A DNA stretch of 64,000 nucleotides from Psychroserpens luteolus (GTDB taxonomy: Bacteria > Bacteroidota > Bacteroidia > Flavobacteriales > Flavobacteriaceae): contig NZ_JAHVXI010000001.1 in assembly GCF_021032705.1 (NCBI RefSeq), positions 310,001-374,000 on the forward strand, read 5' to 3'. The notes under the pieces were generated by a model. It worked only from the letters and a program-made list of their open reading frames with translations, made no database searches and was not told the DNA's origin. The position numbers were made by a program, and so were the translations under genes. The stretch's first letter is position 1. Every line of letters starts with the position of its first letter. Shown here piece by piece: positions 25,631 through 33,448 of the stretch.

Positions 25631-27939
25631 TAATTTTTCTTGTCTTTATTTGTATCTGGTGCTATTTGAAAAGTTATTGGTAAACTATAAGGTACAATAA
25701 CTGGCTTTCCTTTATGTTTACCTGGAATAAATTGCGGAAGTCCCTTGATTACCCTTATGGCTTCTTTTTCTATATCTGGATGAGATGCTCTAGCCTTTAC
25801 ATTAGTTACATAGCCCAACTTATCTATTTTAAAGATAACAGTAATGCGTTGTCTACCAAGTAATCCAAGCTTAGAAGCTAAATCGACATTAAAGTTTTTA
25901 TTGACATAAATAGCGACTTCCCGACTTACACATTTTTTTCGAGCTTCGTTATCTGGCAGTCCTACACATGACTCATACATAGGAACCTCATCTACAACGG
26001 CAAAAGGAACTTCTTTATCTTGAACTTTAGTTGTATTGTGATCCTTTACTATTTGCTTCACCTCTTCAACACTTCCCACATTATAGTTTTCACCTTTTTC
26101 TACTGAAGTATCTGCATGCACTTGAAAAAGAATAGGCAAGCTATAAGGTACAACTACTGGTTTCCCTTTGTGTTTTCCTGGGATGAATTGAGGTAGTTCA
26201 TTAATGACGCGAATGGCTTCTTCTTCAAGAGCTGGGTGTGGTGCCCTTGCTTTTACTCCGGTCACAACACCTTTTTTATCTATTTTAAACATCACATTTA
26301 TACGTTGTCTACCTGAAAGACCCAGTTTTTTAGCTAAATCTGTATTGAATTTCTTATTGACATGTTTAGAAATATTGTCTACCAAACACTGTTTGCGTTC
26401 TTCTTGACTTTTGAAGGAATCACAAAAAGAAAATGTTGGTACCTCATGAATAATTGCAAATGGGACTTCTAGATCTAAAGTTTCTTGTTCGACAACAGTC
26501 TCTTCTGTAAGCTCCTTCTTGAATTTAGTGTAATTTGATACATCTTCTACAACCATTTTAGTTCTTCCATCTACAGAAACCATTAAAAGCCCTTTATAAA
26601 GCTCTTCACTTTCAATCAAAGCTACTTTCTCATCAAATTTGGTTTTCTCTTCTGGAGTCATATTTCCAGCTTCGGTTACCACCAATCTCAGTATACCATC
26701 TTTAGGTCGACTTTCCCATTCTAACCTGGCTTCATCTGTCTTTTTATATTGCAAATACGCTTCATAGGTTATTGGATCTAACGTCTCACTAAAAGGTGTT
26801 TTGGAGCTTGTCTTTTCATTTTCTTTGGCAACACGTAAATCTTTAAGATATGTACCAAAAGCTTTTGATTTTATGAATTCATCTCTTGATTTTATATAAT
26901 TCTCATTTCCAAGAATATATGTGTCTAGATCTTCATTTGTTATAGCCTTACTACTATATAAGTTCACGAAGTCTTCATAGTATTTATTATATAAGTCTTC
27001 ATCTGACAATTCTTGGTCTACAACATGTTCTGCTTCTGTTGTCACTGTTTTCTCTTGAGCATAAGAAGATGTGTAAATAAGCATCGAAAATACGATAGGT
27101 ATCAATAATGCGTATTTAATAATATTAATTCGTTTAGATTTTGACTTGCTCAACATGATAATTCGTTTTTTTATGAGTGAATGTTTAAAAAAAGGATTGA
27201 CAAATGAAAACTGCTGTGTCTCAAAGACCTGAGATAGCAAATTATCATAATAATCAGCTTTATTGTGTAGTTTTACTGCATTAGCATCGGCAATGTATTC
27301 GTGTAACGCGGCAATTCTTTTTTGGTACATATAAACCAATGGATTGAACCAAAATATGATACGGAATACCTCAAAAAGCAGTAAGTCTAATGTATGCCTT
27401 TGTTTAACATGAACAATTTCATGCTCTAATATGCTCGAGCGTTCTTGAATGTTTAATTTTTCACCTAAAAATATGTAATGAAAAAAAGAAAATGCTTTCG
27501 TGCTGTTAAGCAGATTTATAATCAAAAAATTACCACTCCAACGTTTTGGGTGTTTAGATGCTAGCCATAATAATTTTGAAACTTTAATCACTAATATCAA
27601 AGCAGCTAAACACATACCAGATATTAAAATGATATTCCAAATAGATGTAGGTTCTGGCTCAATATTGATACCCGCTTCCATTGCTATTTGAGGATCTATA
27701 CCACTTGCAACTGTTGTTGTTTCTCCAATGATAACTTCGGGTAAACGAATCACAAAATCTTTTGCAACAACTGTTTTTATTTGTTCAATTTTAATAAACG
27801 GAATCACCACAGAAAGTAATGCAGTCCCTAGTAAATAAACTCTGTTTAAATTAAAAAACGTTTCCTTCCGCAGAAACACATCGTAGATGATTAAAAACAA
27901 TAGTTGAAATGTGACGACCTGTAAAATATAATGTAACAT
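25630..27939 (-). CDS. BlaR1-type M56 metallopeptidase fused to two TonB C-terminal domains
   Basis: A 769-residue membrane protein. Residues 1-290 are the M56 (BlaR1/MecR1) part: helices near 2-20, 35-50 and 99-120, the zinc motif HEIVH (173-177) with the downstream HEYIAD helix (213-218), and a fourth helix near 275-292. Residues 300-490 are a charged linker outside the membrane. Two TonB-C domains follow at about 492-607 and 643-762; each has PxFxxC, a second cysteine eleven residues on, GRQRI, and PGKHKGKPVVVPYSLP. In classical BlaR1 this place holds a penicillin-binding sensor. The protein probably cleaves the adjacent BlaI repressor in response to a signal felt by its periplasmic domains. 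Confidence 0.88.
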   Translation of the reverse strand: MLHYILQVVTFQLLFLIIYDVFLRKETFFNLNRVYLLGTALLSVVIPFIKIEQIKTVVAKDFVIRLPEVIIGETTTVASGIDPQIAMEAGINIEPEPTSIWNIILISGMCLAALILVIKVSKLLWLASKHPKRWSGNFLIINLLNSTKAFSFFHYIFLGEKLNIQERSSILEHEIVHVKQRHTLDLLLFEVFRIIFWFNPLVYMYQKRIAALHEYIADANAVKLHNKADYYDNLLSQVFETQQFSFVNPFFKHSLIKKRIIMLSKSKSKRINIIKYALLIPIVFSMLIYTSSYAQEKTVTTEAEHVVDQELSDEDLYNKYYEDFVNLYSSKAITNEDLDTYILGNENYIKSRDEFIKSKAFGTYLKDLRVAKENEKTSSKTPFSETLDPITYEAYLQYKKTDEARLEWESRPKDGILRLVVTEAGNMTPEEKTKFDEKVALIESEELYKGLLMVSVDGRTKMVVEDVSNYTKFKKELTEETVVEQETLDLEVPFAIIHEVPTFSFCDSFKSQEERKQCLVDNISKHVNKKFNTDLAKKLGLSGRQRINVMFKIDKKGVVTGVKARAPHPALEEEAIRVINELPQFIPGKHKGKPVVVPYSLPILFQVHADTSVEKGENYNVGSVEEVKQIVKDHNTTKVQDKEVPFAVVDEVPMYESCVGLPDNEARKKCVSREVAIYVNKNFNVDLASKLGLLGRQRITVIFKIDKLGYVTNVKARASHPDIEKEAIRVIKGLPQFIPGKHKGKPVIVPYSLPITFQIAPDTNKDKKN

Positions 27940-27940
27940 A

Positions 27941-28303
27941 CTATTGTTTCGTTTTATTAATGTCTTTTAAAATAGCTTCCATGTCTTTTAAATCAACATC
28001 ATTTTTCTTAACAAAAAATGAGACCATACTTTTAAAAGAACCTTGAAAATAATTATCAACCAAATTGTTTATAGACTGATTACTATAATCCTGCTTTTTC
28101 ATTAATGGAAAATAGATGTGCCCTTTCCCTTGTTTTTCATAATCTACAAAGCCTTTATTCTCTAAAATTCTAACAATTGTAGAGACTGTATTATAAGCTG
28201 GTTTTGGCTCTGGTAGCTGATTAAGAATATCTTTGACATTAGCTTTTTCAAGTTGCCATAAGACATGCATAATTTCTTCTTCGGCTTTTGTAAGTTGTTT
28301 CAT
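27941..28303 (-). CDS. blaI: BlaI/MecI/CopY family repressor
   Basis: A 120-residue winged-helix repressor. The DNA-binding half (1-75) has LTKAEEEIMHVLWQLEKANVKDIL and the recognition segment KPAYNTVSTIVRILENKGFV; the C-terminal helices (75-115) mediate dimerisation. Family members are inactivated by proteolysis through a partner M56 protease, and such a gene follows after one base. Two AACTAA-N4-TTAGTT palindromes lie 33-66 bp before its start, and a second pair before the tonB gene, giving the likely operators. No beta-lactamase gene is present, so antibiotic resistance should not be inferred from the name. Confidence 0.92.
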   Translation of the reverse strand: MKQLTKAEEEIMHVLWQLEKANVKDILNQLPEPKPAYNTVSTIVRILENKGFVDYEKQGKGHIYFPLMKKQDYSNQSINNLVDNYFQGSFKSMVSFFVKKNDVDLKDMEAILKDINKTKQ

Positions 28304-28335
28304 AATTATGTTTTCAGTATTCTACATTCAAATAT

Positions 28336-28369
28336 AACTAAATACTTAGTTAAAACTAAGCATTTAGTT
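28336..28369. promoter_or_regulatory. paired BlaI-type operators before blaI
   Basis: Two 16-bp palindromes of the form AACTAA-N4-TTAGTT lie at 28336-28351 (centre ATAC) and 28354-28369 (centre GCAT), 18 bp apart centre to centre. They begin 33 bp upstream of the blaI start codon. The same arrangement precedes tonB. Autoregulation by BlaI is inferred. Confidence 0.8.
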
Positions 28370-28437
28370 TAAATTTTAACAAATTATGACCAAAATTTAA
28401 TTATGATCTAGAATTTAAAATGTGAGTTTTCACTAGT

Positions 28438-29166
28438 TTAATCATCAACTTTAAATGTAAGAGGAAATGCATAAGGCACTCTTACTGGTCTACCTCTTTG
28501 TTTACCTGGCAGCATTCTTGGCAACAATCCTAAAACGCGCTTGGCTTCTTTATCAAGACGTGGATCTGGGCCTCTGGCCTGGATATTAACAACATTACCT
28601 TTTTCATCAATAGTGAACATCATAGAAATTCTATAGCGACCAGACTGCAAACCCAAATCGTTCGCCAAGTCGAGGTTAAACTTTTTATTGATGAACTTTT
28701 TTATTTTATCAGACATGCACTGACGTTTTTTATCATTGGTCTTTTTTTTCTCACAACCGGGAAAAACAGGCACGTTCTCGATGATGTGAAATGGGACTTC
28801 GATGTCCTCCTCTACTTCTTCAACTTCTACATCTTCTACTTCCACTATTTCTTCTTCTTGATCAGTTTCGGTAGATTCAATAACAGTTTCTTCAATTTCC
28901 TTTTCATCTTCCACTATCTCAATCTCTTCTGGCACAACAGGAGGTGGCGGTGGAGGTGGTGGCGGAATTACTTCATGATTAGTAATTGGAATCTCTTCTT
29001 CTTCTAACGCATCCAAATCTAGCTGACCAATATCAATACTGTCTTTGGCATAAGATTTATAATTAATAGTTAAGTACGTTAGAGTCAATATTAACAAAAG
29101 ACTCACGGCAAAATATAGAGAGCTATTTCTTCCTATTTCTGCTTTTCTGTTTTTTTTTGGTTCCAT
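28438..29166 (-). CDS. tonB: TonB energy-transducer protein
   Basis: A 242-residue TonB. A short basic N-terminus and one membrane helix (about 15-36) are followed by an acidic stretch, a run of nine prolines (about 68-76), a very Glu/Val-rich spacer to residue 125, and the C-terminal domain (about 130-242) with VPVFPGCEKKK, a second cysteine eleven residues later, GRYRISMMFTIDEKGNV, and GKQRGRPVRVPYAFPLTFKV. It should transmit proton-motive energy from ExbBD to TonB-dependent outer-membrane receptors. It is divergent from a DUF456 gene, and the paired palindromes in between suggest control by the neighbouring BlaI. Confidence 0.92.
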   Translation of the reverse strand: MEPKKNRKAEIGRNSSLYFAVSLLLILTLTYLTINYKSYAKDSIDIGQLDLDALEEEEIPITNHEVIPPPPPPPPPVVPEEIEIVEDEKEIEETVIESTETDQEEEIVEVEDVEVEEVEEDIEVPFHIIENVPVFPGCEKKKTNDKKRQCMSDKIKKFINKKFNLDLANDLGLQSGRYRISMMFTIDEKGNVVNIQARGPDPRLDKEAKRVLGLLPRMLPGKQRGRPVRVPYAFPLTFKVDD

Positions 29167-29193
29167 ATTCTCTGTCTTTAAGATTGCTAATAT

Positions 29194-29227
29194 AACTAAA
29201 ACTTTAGTTTAAACTAAAGTTTTAGTT
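29194..29227. promoter_or_regulatory. paired BlaI-type operators between tonB and the DUF456 gene
   Basis: Two 16-bp palindromes AACTAA-N4-TTAGTT at 29194-29209 (centre AACT) and 29212-29227 (centre AGTT), again 18 bp apart centre to centre. They lie 28-61 bp before tonB and 60-93 bp before the divergent DUF456 gene, so either or both may be repressed. Confidence 0.8.
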
Positions 29228-29286
29228 TAAAAATGTAACATTCTTTGTTTTTGTGCGTCTTATTACTAGAATTTTAAATCGATTTA

Positions 29287-29784
29287 ATGGATATATTTTT
29301 AATCATTCTTGCCGCTTTTTTTATGATTTTAGGAATCATAGGTAGTTTTTTACCTGTATTACCTGGACCTCTAACCAGTTGGGTTGGATTACTCATTTTT
29401 CATTTAGCTGATGTGGTACCAATGAATTGGACGTTTTTAATCATCACTTTCATTTTTGCACTTGCTATATGGATACTGGATTATATTATTCCTGCAATGG
29501 GTACCAAGCGTTTTGGAGGAACCAAAGCTGGTATGATAGGAACATCGATTGGACTTATTGTAGGGTTGTTCTCTCCTATTCCAGGAGGTATTATTATTGG
29601 GCCCTTTTTTGGAGCTCTAATAGGAGAATTACTCAATAAAGCCGAATTTGATAAAGCACTTAAAGCTGCGTTTGGATCTTTTTTAGGGTTTATAGCTTCT
29701 ACCTTTATTAAATTTATGGTAGCTATGGTATTTCTAGGATTTTTTATCGTGAAGTTTTTTGAATATAAAGACCTCTTATTATAA
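29287..29784 (+). CDS. DUF456 family membrane protein
   Basis: A 165-residue hydrophobic protein of the DUF456 family, with the conserved ILGIIGSFLPVLPGPLTSW opening and glycine-rich helices (GGTKAGMIGTSIGLIVGLF, GGIIIGPFFGALIGELL) that resemble small channel or glycine-zipper proteins. About five membrane segments. The function is unknown. It is divergent from tonB and shares a control region with BlaI-type palindromes. A strong terminator follows. Confidence 0.88.
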   Translation: MDIFLIILAAFFMILGIIGSFLPVLPGPLTSWVGLLIFHLADVVPMNWTFLIITFIFALAIWILDYIIPAMGTKRFGGTKAGMIGTSIGLIVGLFSPIPGGIIIGPFFGALIGELLNKAEFDKALKAAFGSFLGFIASTFIKFMVAMVFLGFFIVKFFEYKDLLL

Positions 29785-29787
29785 AAG

Positions 29788-29825
29788 AAAAACCTAACGT
29801 CTGTTGAGAAACGTTAGGTTTTAGT
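29788..29825 (+). terminator. terminator after the DUF456 gene
   Basis: A 10-bp perfect stem (AACCTAACGT at 29791-29800 with ACGTTAGGTT at 29811-29820) is followed by TTTTAG. The A-rich 5' flank lets it work weakly in the other direction as well. Confidence 0.8.
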
Positions 29826-29911
29826 TCTTTGCTATTAATTCAACAAATTACTTAGAGGGATTAATTAATTTTGTTGACTATTCAAATATATCTAATGTTA
29901 ACAACTTTTTG

Positions 29912-30002
29912 TTACGGAAAAACCGTAAACTTGATGCGGAAAAACCGTAGTTTCTATATATGATAAGGGTTGCGAGATGTTTTAAAAATGGGAAAAACCG
30001 TA
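29912..30002. repeat. threefold GGAAAAACCGTA repeat
   Basis: Three exact copies of GGAAAAACCGTA lie at 29916-29927, 29938-29949 and 29991-30002. The first is part of a 17-bp palindrome, TTACGG-AAAAA-CCGTAA (29912-29928). The first two are 22 bp apart, about two helical turns. They sit between the 3' ends of the DUF456 gene and the response-regulator gene, so they are not in an obvious promoter of either. Confidence 0.75.
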
Positions 30003-30018
30003 ATTTTAACAGTGTTTT

Positions 30019-30687
30019 TTAAAGAAATCCTTTTTTTCGAGCTTCAATTATCAAAGATTCATCTTTTCCGTCCTCAATAGAAAACAATATTTTAAGCTGT
30101 TTTTTTCGTTTTTCTATGGCACTCATAGACAGGTCTATATACTCGGTTAAGCTTCTTGTTTTTATACCTTGAGATAATAAGTGAAGAATTTTTCTGTTGA
30201 TCTCGTCAACATAAATTTCATTAACCACAGATTTATTAAGAAAATTACTCACTGTACTACTGTAATAAGGAGGATCAATCAAGATATGGTGAAATGCTTC
30301 AGCTAGCTCACTAGACGTCAAATCACTTTTTATTAAAAAGCCGTCAGGATTTATTTCTTTAACTATGCTATGAATTCTATATGATTCATTAAACATGGTA
30401 AGAATAATAACCTTGGCATTAGGCAAAATATTACGAGAGATTTTTGCAAGATCTTCACCTGATGTTATTTTTCCGTCTGAAGAGGCAGGTAAACTAATAT
30501 CAAAGAAACAAACATCATAAGGACGCTCTTTTGCCGCTTTTTGCATTAATAAATTTGCAGCATCACAGGTATTCGCTGTATCAATGACTAAGGTTTGATT
30601 TTCCTTTTTAGTAGCCATTAATGTATTTTGATATCCTTCGATAATGATCGGGTGATCATCAACCATTAGAATGTGAATATGTTGCAT
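30019..30687 (-). CDS. response regulator with LuxR/NarL-like output domain
   Basis: A 222-residue response regulator. Receiver domain at 1-130 with the acidic pair DD near residue 10-11, the phospho-acceptor Asp63 in CFFDISLP, the Thr/Lys switch residues in VIILTMF and LIKSDLTSS. Residues 150-222 form a helix-turn-helix output domain related to the NarL/FixJ type (NRKILHLLSQGIKTRSLTEYIDLSMSAIEKRKKQLK), though the usual GxxNxEIA motif is diverged. The cognate sensor kinase gene lies 10 bp upstream in the same operon. Confidence 0.9.
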   Translation of the reverse strand: MQHIHILMVDDHPIIIEGYQNTLMATKKENQTLVIDTANTCDAANLLMQKAAKERPYDVCFFDISLPASSDGKITSGEDLAKISRNILPNAKVIILTMFNESYRIHSIVKEINPDGFLIKSDLTSSELAEAFHHILIDPPYYSSTVSNFLNKSVVNEIYVDEINRKILHLLSQGIKTRSLTEYIDLSMSAIEKRKKQLKILFSIEDGKDESLIIEARKKGFL

Positions 30688-30697
30688 TATATTAATT

Positions 30698-32716
30698 TTA
30701 GTAAGGTATAGTAATACTAACCTCAGTCCCTTCTTTTAAAATAGAATTAAACTCAGCTTTCCCTTCCACCTCGTTTACTCTAGAGTTTATGTTTTTAAGG
30801 CCAATACCTTTTTTACTTTTATTGACATCAAAACCATCTCCATCATCTGTAATGGATAAGCAAATTACATTATTTTTTAATTGAATGCTAATTTTTACAG
30901 TATTAGCATTAGCATGTTTATAAATATTTTGAAGTGATTCCTGTATAATCCTATAAATGTTGATTTTAGTTTTATTAGGAACACTTTCCCAATTGATATC
31001 ATCGGTATAATCAAACGATGATTCCAGCTGATACGCTAAGGTTTGCTTCTCTATAAGTTCTGAAACAATATCCATAAACCCTGAACCAGAAACGAAATCG
31101 GTATTTAAATCATGGGAAACTTTTCTAATGTCATTCTCGATAGTCATAAGTTCCTTGATATAGGTAGCCCTATTCTTGATAGCGTCTTGTCCTTCGGAAA
31201 AATTTAAACTATCTAAACTTAATCGAGTTCCAAAAAGTCGTCCTAATATACCATCGTGCAATTCTTCTGAAATTCGCTTCTTTTCATTGGCTCTAGCTTC
31301 ATCTACCTTGTCTTGTTGTGATAGCATGAGGTTATAAATTTCTTCATTTGCTTTTTGCTGATCCTTTTCAAACTTCAATTCTTTGTTTTTAGCACGCTGT
31401 GTAATAATAATATACAATAAAAACAAGGTCACCAATAATGCTCCTGAAATAGCCAATAGCCACATCAACTGCTCAGACATACGTGCATTTGCTTTTTCGA
31501 CAGTATCAGTATCATATCTTATTCTTGCAAATTTGTCTCTTACTTTTCTTTCTACATTTAGTAGGCTGTCTGTTAATCGTATATATTCTTTAAGGTAATA
31601 CTTCCCTTTTTCGTCGTCGTCAATTTCAGACAATACTAATAGAGCTTCTTGTCTTATTTCATTAGCCGAAGTATTAATTGCAATTTCATAGGCTTGGTTA
31701 GCATATTTACTAATAGAATCTTTTTGATTAATTTCCTTATACAACTTAGATAAATCTATAGCAACATTCATTATTAAGAGTTCGTCATCCAAGTTTTGAG
31801 CAATTGAATAGGCTTCATCAAATTTGTCTTTAACGCTATCAAAATCGTAGTCTCCTGATTCTCGCTGAGTATCTGCTATATTATCAATAATTGCTGGATA
31901 AAATGTTGGGTCTTCTTCTTCATATTTTGACCTTAGCGGGAGAAGGCTTTCATAAAGCTCTATAGCTTTATCATAATCACCCATCTGCCTGTATACCCAA
32001 GCCTTATTATTTATAGAATATACTTCATTAATGAACCCATCCTCAATTCGTTTAGCATATTTATTAGATTTATCATAGTATTCGATAGCTTTTGAATAAT
32101 TACCTAACTCTCTAGATATAATGCCTAAAAGATTGTGAGCATCCCATAACTTATTGAGTTTATTTTGAGTGTCTGGTAATTGATCTAATAGCAGTATCGA
32201 TTGTATAGCTGCCTCTTCGGCTCCAGCATAAATTTTTTCAATTTGCTGTATGTCTGCCAAATAAAGTAAAGCTGTTGCTTTTGCTGCTGAAACTTCATTT
32301 TTAGGATAAAACTTCATAGCATTTGAATAAAAATAATAGGAACTATCATTTTTTTCTAAATACCTATAAAAAGATCCCAAATTAGAAGCGGCTACTGTAA
32401 ATGCTGAAGAATCCTCTAATTGCTGCGCTAAATCGTAATTAGACCTATTTATACTCACATAGTTATCATAATCTTCAGTATGAAAATACATGAGTGACAA
32501 ATTTCTTCGGGCTAATAAAAGAATAGAATCATTTTTAGTTTTTTTTGCAATGTCAGTAGACTGTATTGCAAATTTTAAACGAGACTCTAGAGATTCATTT
32601 TCATTTTTTGATAATTCAATAAGTACATTAATTGAATCTGCCAACTTGTTTTGCGCACTAAGAGTTTTAACACCAATCAGAATTAAAATGAAGAAGAAGA
32701 ATGAGTGTCTATGCAA
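30698..32716 (-). CDS. TPR-containing sensor histidine kinase (HisKA_3 type)
   Basis: A 672-residue kinase. A signal peptide or first helix (1-21) is followed by a periplasmic region of tetratricopeptide repeats (about 70-380), one membrane helix (418-439), a coiled linker, and the dimerisation/phosphotransfer domain with His487 in RISEELHDGILGRLFG. The C-terminal ATPase domain has the N box IIQESLQNIYKHANA and the G box DDGDGFD and KGIGLKNI. The layout is the common flavobacterial partner of LuxR-type regulators, and the regulator gene follows. The ligand is unknown; TPRs suggest sensing through a protein partner or peptide. Confidence 0.92.
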   Translation of the reverse strand: MHRHSFFFFILILIGVKTLSAQNKLADSINVLIELSKNENESLESRLKFAIQSTDIAKKTKNDSILLLARRNLSLMYFHTEDYDNYVSINRSNYDLAQQLEDSSAFTVAASNLGSFYRYLEKNDSSYYFYSNAMKFYPKNEVSAAKATALLYLADIQQIEKIYAGAEEAAIQSILLLDQLPDTQNKLNKLWDAHNLLGIISRELGNYSKAIEYYDKSNKYAKRIEDGFINEVYSINNKAWVYRQMGDYDKAIELYESLLPLRSKYEEEDPTFYPAIIDNIADTQRESGDYDFDSVKDKFDEAYSIAQNLDDELLIMNVAIDLSKLYKEINQKDSISKYANQAYEIAINTSANEIRQEALLVLSEIDDDEKGKYYLKEYIRLTDSLLNVERKVRDKFARIRYDTDTVEKANARMSEQLMWLLAISGALLVTLFLLYIIITQRAKNKELKFEKDQQKANEEIYNLMLSQQDKVDEARANEKKRISEELHDGILGRLFGTRLSLDSLNFSEGQDAIKNRATYIKELMTIENDIRKVSHDLNTDFVSGSGFMDIVSELIEKQTLAYQLESSFDYTDDINWESVPNKTKINIYRIIQESLQNIYKHANANTVKISIQLKNNVICLSITDDGDGFDVNKSKKGIGLKNINSRVNEVEGKAEFNSILKEGTEVSITIPY

Positions 32717-32772
32717 AATGAAATACTTTTATTTCAAAAATAGACTAAAAAAACAAATTAGCTAAATATCAT

Positions 32773-32808
32773 AAAAAAAGCTCTTGTAATTACAAGAGCT
32801 TTTTTTAT
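32773..32808 (-). terminator. terminator after the 57-residue secreted protein gene
   Basis: A 22-bp perfect palindrome, two 11-nt arms AGCTCTTGTAA and TTACAAGAGCT with no spacer, is flanked by a run of A and a run of T. It can act on both strands; on the minus strand it ends the small secreted-protein gene 17 bp after its stop. Confidence 0.8.
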
Positions 32809-32824
32809 GATTAGTAGAAATCTA

Positions 32825-32998
32825 TTAACCTTGAGATTCTAATCTTTTTTTCTTTTTGTCTATACCAACAATGTCTTTTTGGTTGTACTTTTTAAAAGTA
32901 GGCTCATTAGAGTTATCTGCAACAGAGTCACTGCTTTGTCCAGAAACTGTTAATAATAATACTGCAAGTAGTAGAAAAGTAATTTTCAGGGTTTTCAT
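32825..32998 (-). CDS. small secreted protein, 57 residues
   Basis: A short open frame with ATG start that reads as a real gene: an N-terminal signal peptide of about 20 residues (MKTLKITFLLLAVLLLTVSG, then QSS) and a mature part of about 37 residues, Asn/Asp-rich at first, then lysine-rich, ending KKKKRLESQG. A strong terminator follows 17 bp after the stop codon, and a T-rich leader precedes the start. I do not recognise a family. The mature peptide could be a small periplasmic or extracellular factor; its position directly before a TPR sensor kinase gene makes a signal role conceivable but unproven. Confidence 0.6.
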   Translation of the reverse strand: MKTLKITFLLLAVLLLTVSGQSSDSVADNSNEPTFKKYNQKDIVGIDKKKKRLESQG

Positions 32999-33448
32999 GT
33001 TTTTCGTTTTTAGGGATTATAGATTCAATTTTTAAATTATGTTAATAATAATAGCGCATCAAAAAATGCCAATCGAGGGAAGAATGGATTATTAACTTTT
33101 TTGGCATACCTATGCCTATAAAATTGAGGGAAATTTAAACGCACGAATGCATCTAAACATGAAATGGATTAATAAAATACCTTGATAAGTGAATTTAGGG
33201 GCTTATGAAGGACTTCAAACATAGCGCTTTTTAGGAGATAAACAAAAAAATATCCGACAAAAAGATAACTTTTATCGATTAAATACATAATTCTTGAATT
33301 CCTATTGTTGATTAACTGTTAATAACTCCATTATATATAGAACAAAACCTTCAAATAAATACACCCATCTTTAGGGACTTACTTAACATAAGTTTATATG
33401 AATTTGAAATACTATTATCTAAATTTGAGAAGACCAATACCTTTCAAA
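32999..33448. other. 450-bp intergenic region without a gene
   Basis: No convincing open frame, RNA gene or terminator. It holds a short hairpin GGCAT-ACCT-ATGCC at 33103-33116, and an inverted pair ATGCCAA (33066-33072) and TTGGCAT (33101-33107). The region contains the promoters of the divergent small secreted protein and the lipoprotein gene that follows, but no consensus -33/-7 pair stands out. Confidence 0.5.

Noticed and set aside
23968-28303. BlaI/BlaR1 as a beta-lactam resistance locus
   Set aside because: No beta-lactamase or penicillin-binding sensor domain is present; the sensor part is replaced by TonB domains.
28786-29007. A 73-codon frame opposite the tonB gene rich in Phe, Tyr and Trp-Arg runs
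   Set aside because: It is the complement of the Glu-rich and proline-rich part of TonB; the composition is a mirror of that region and not a protein.
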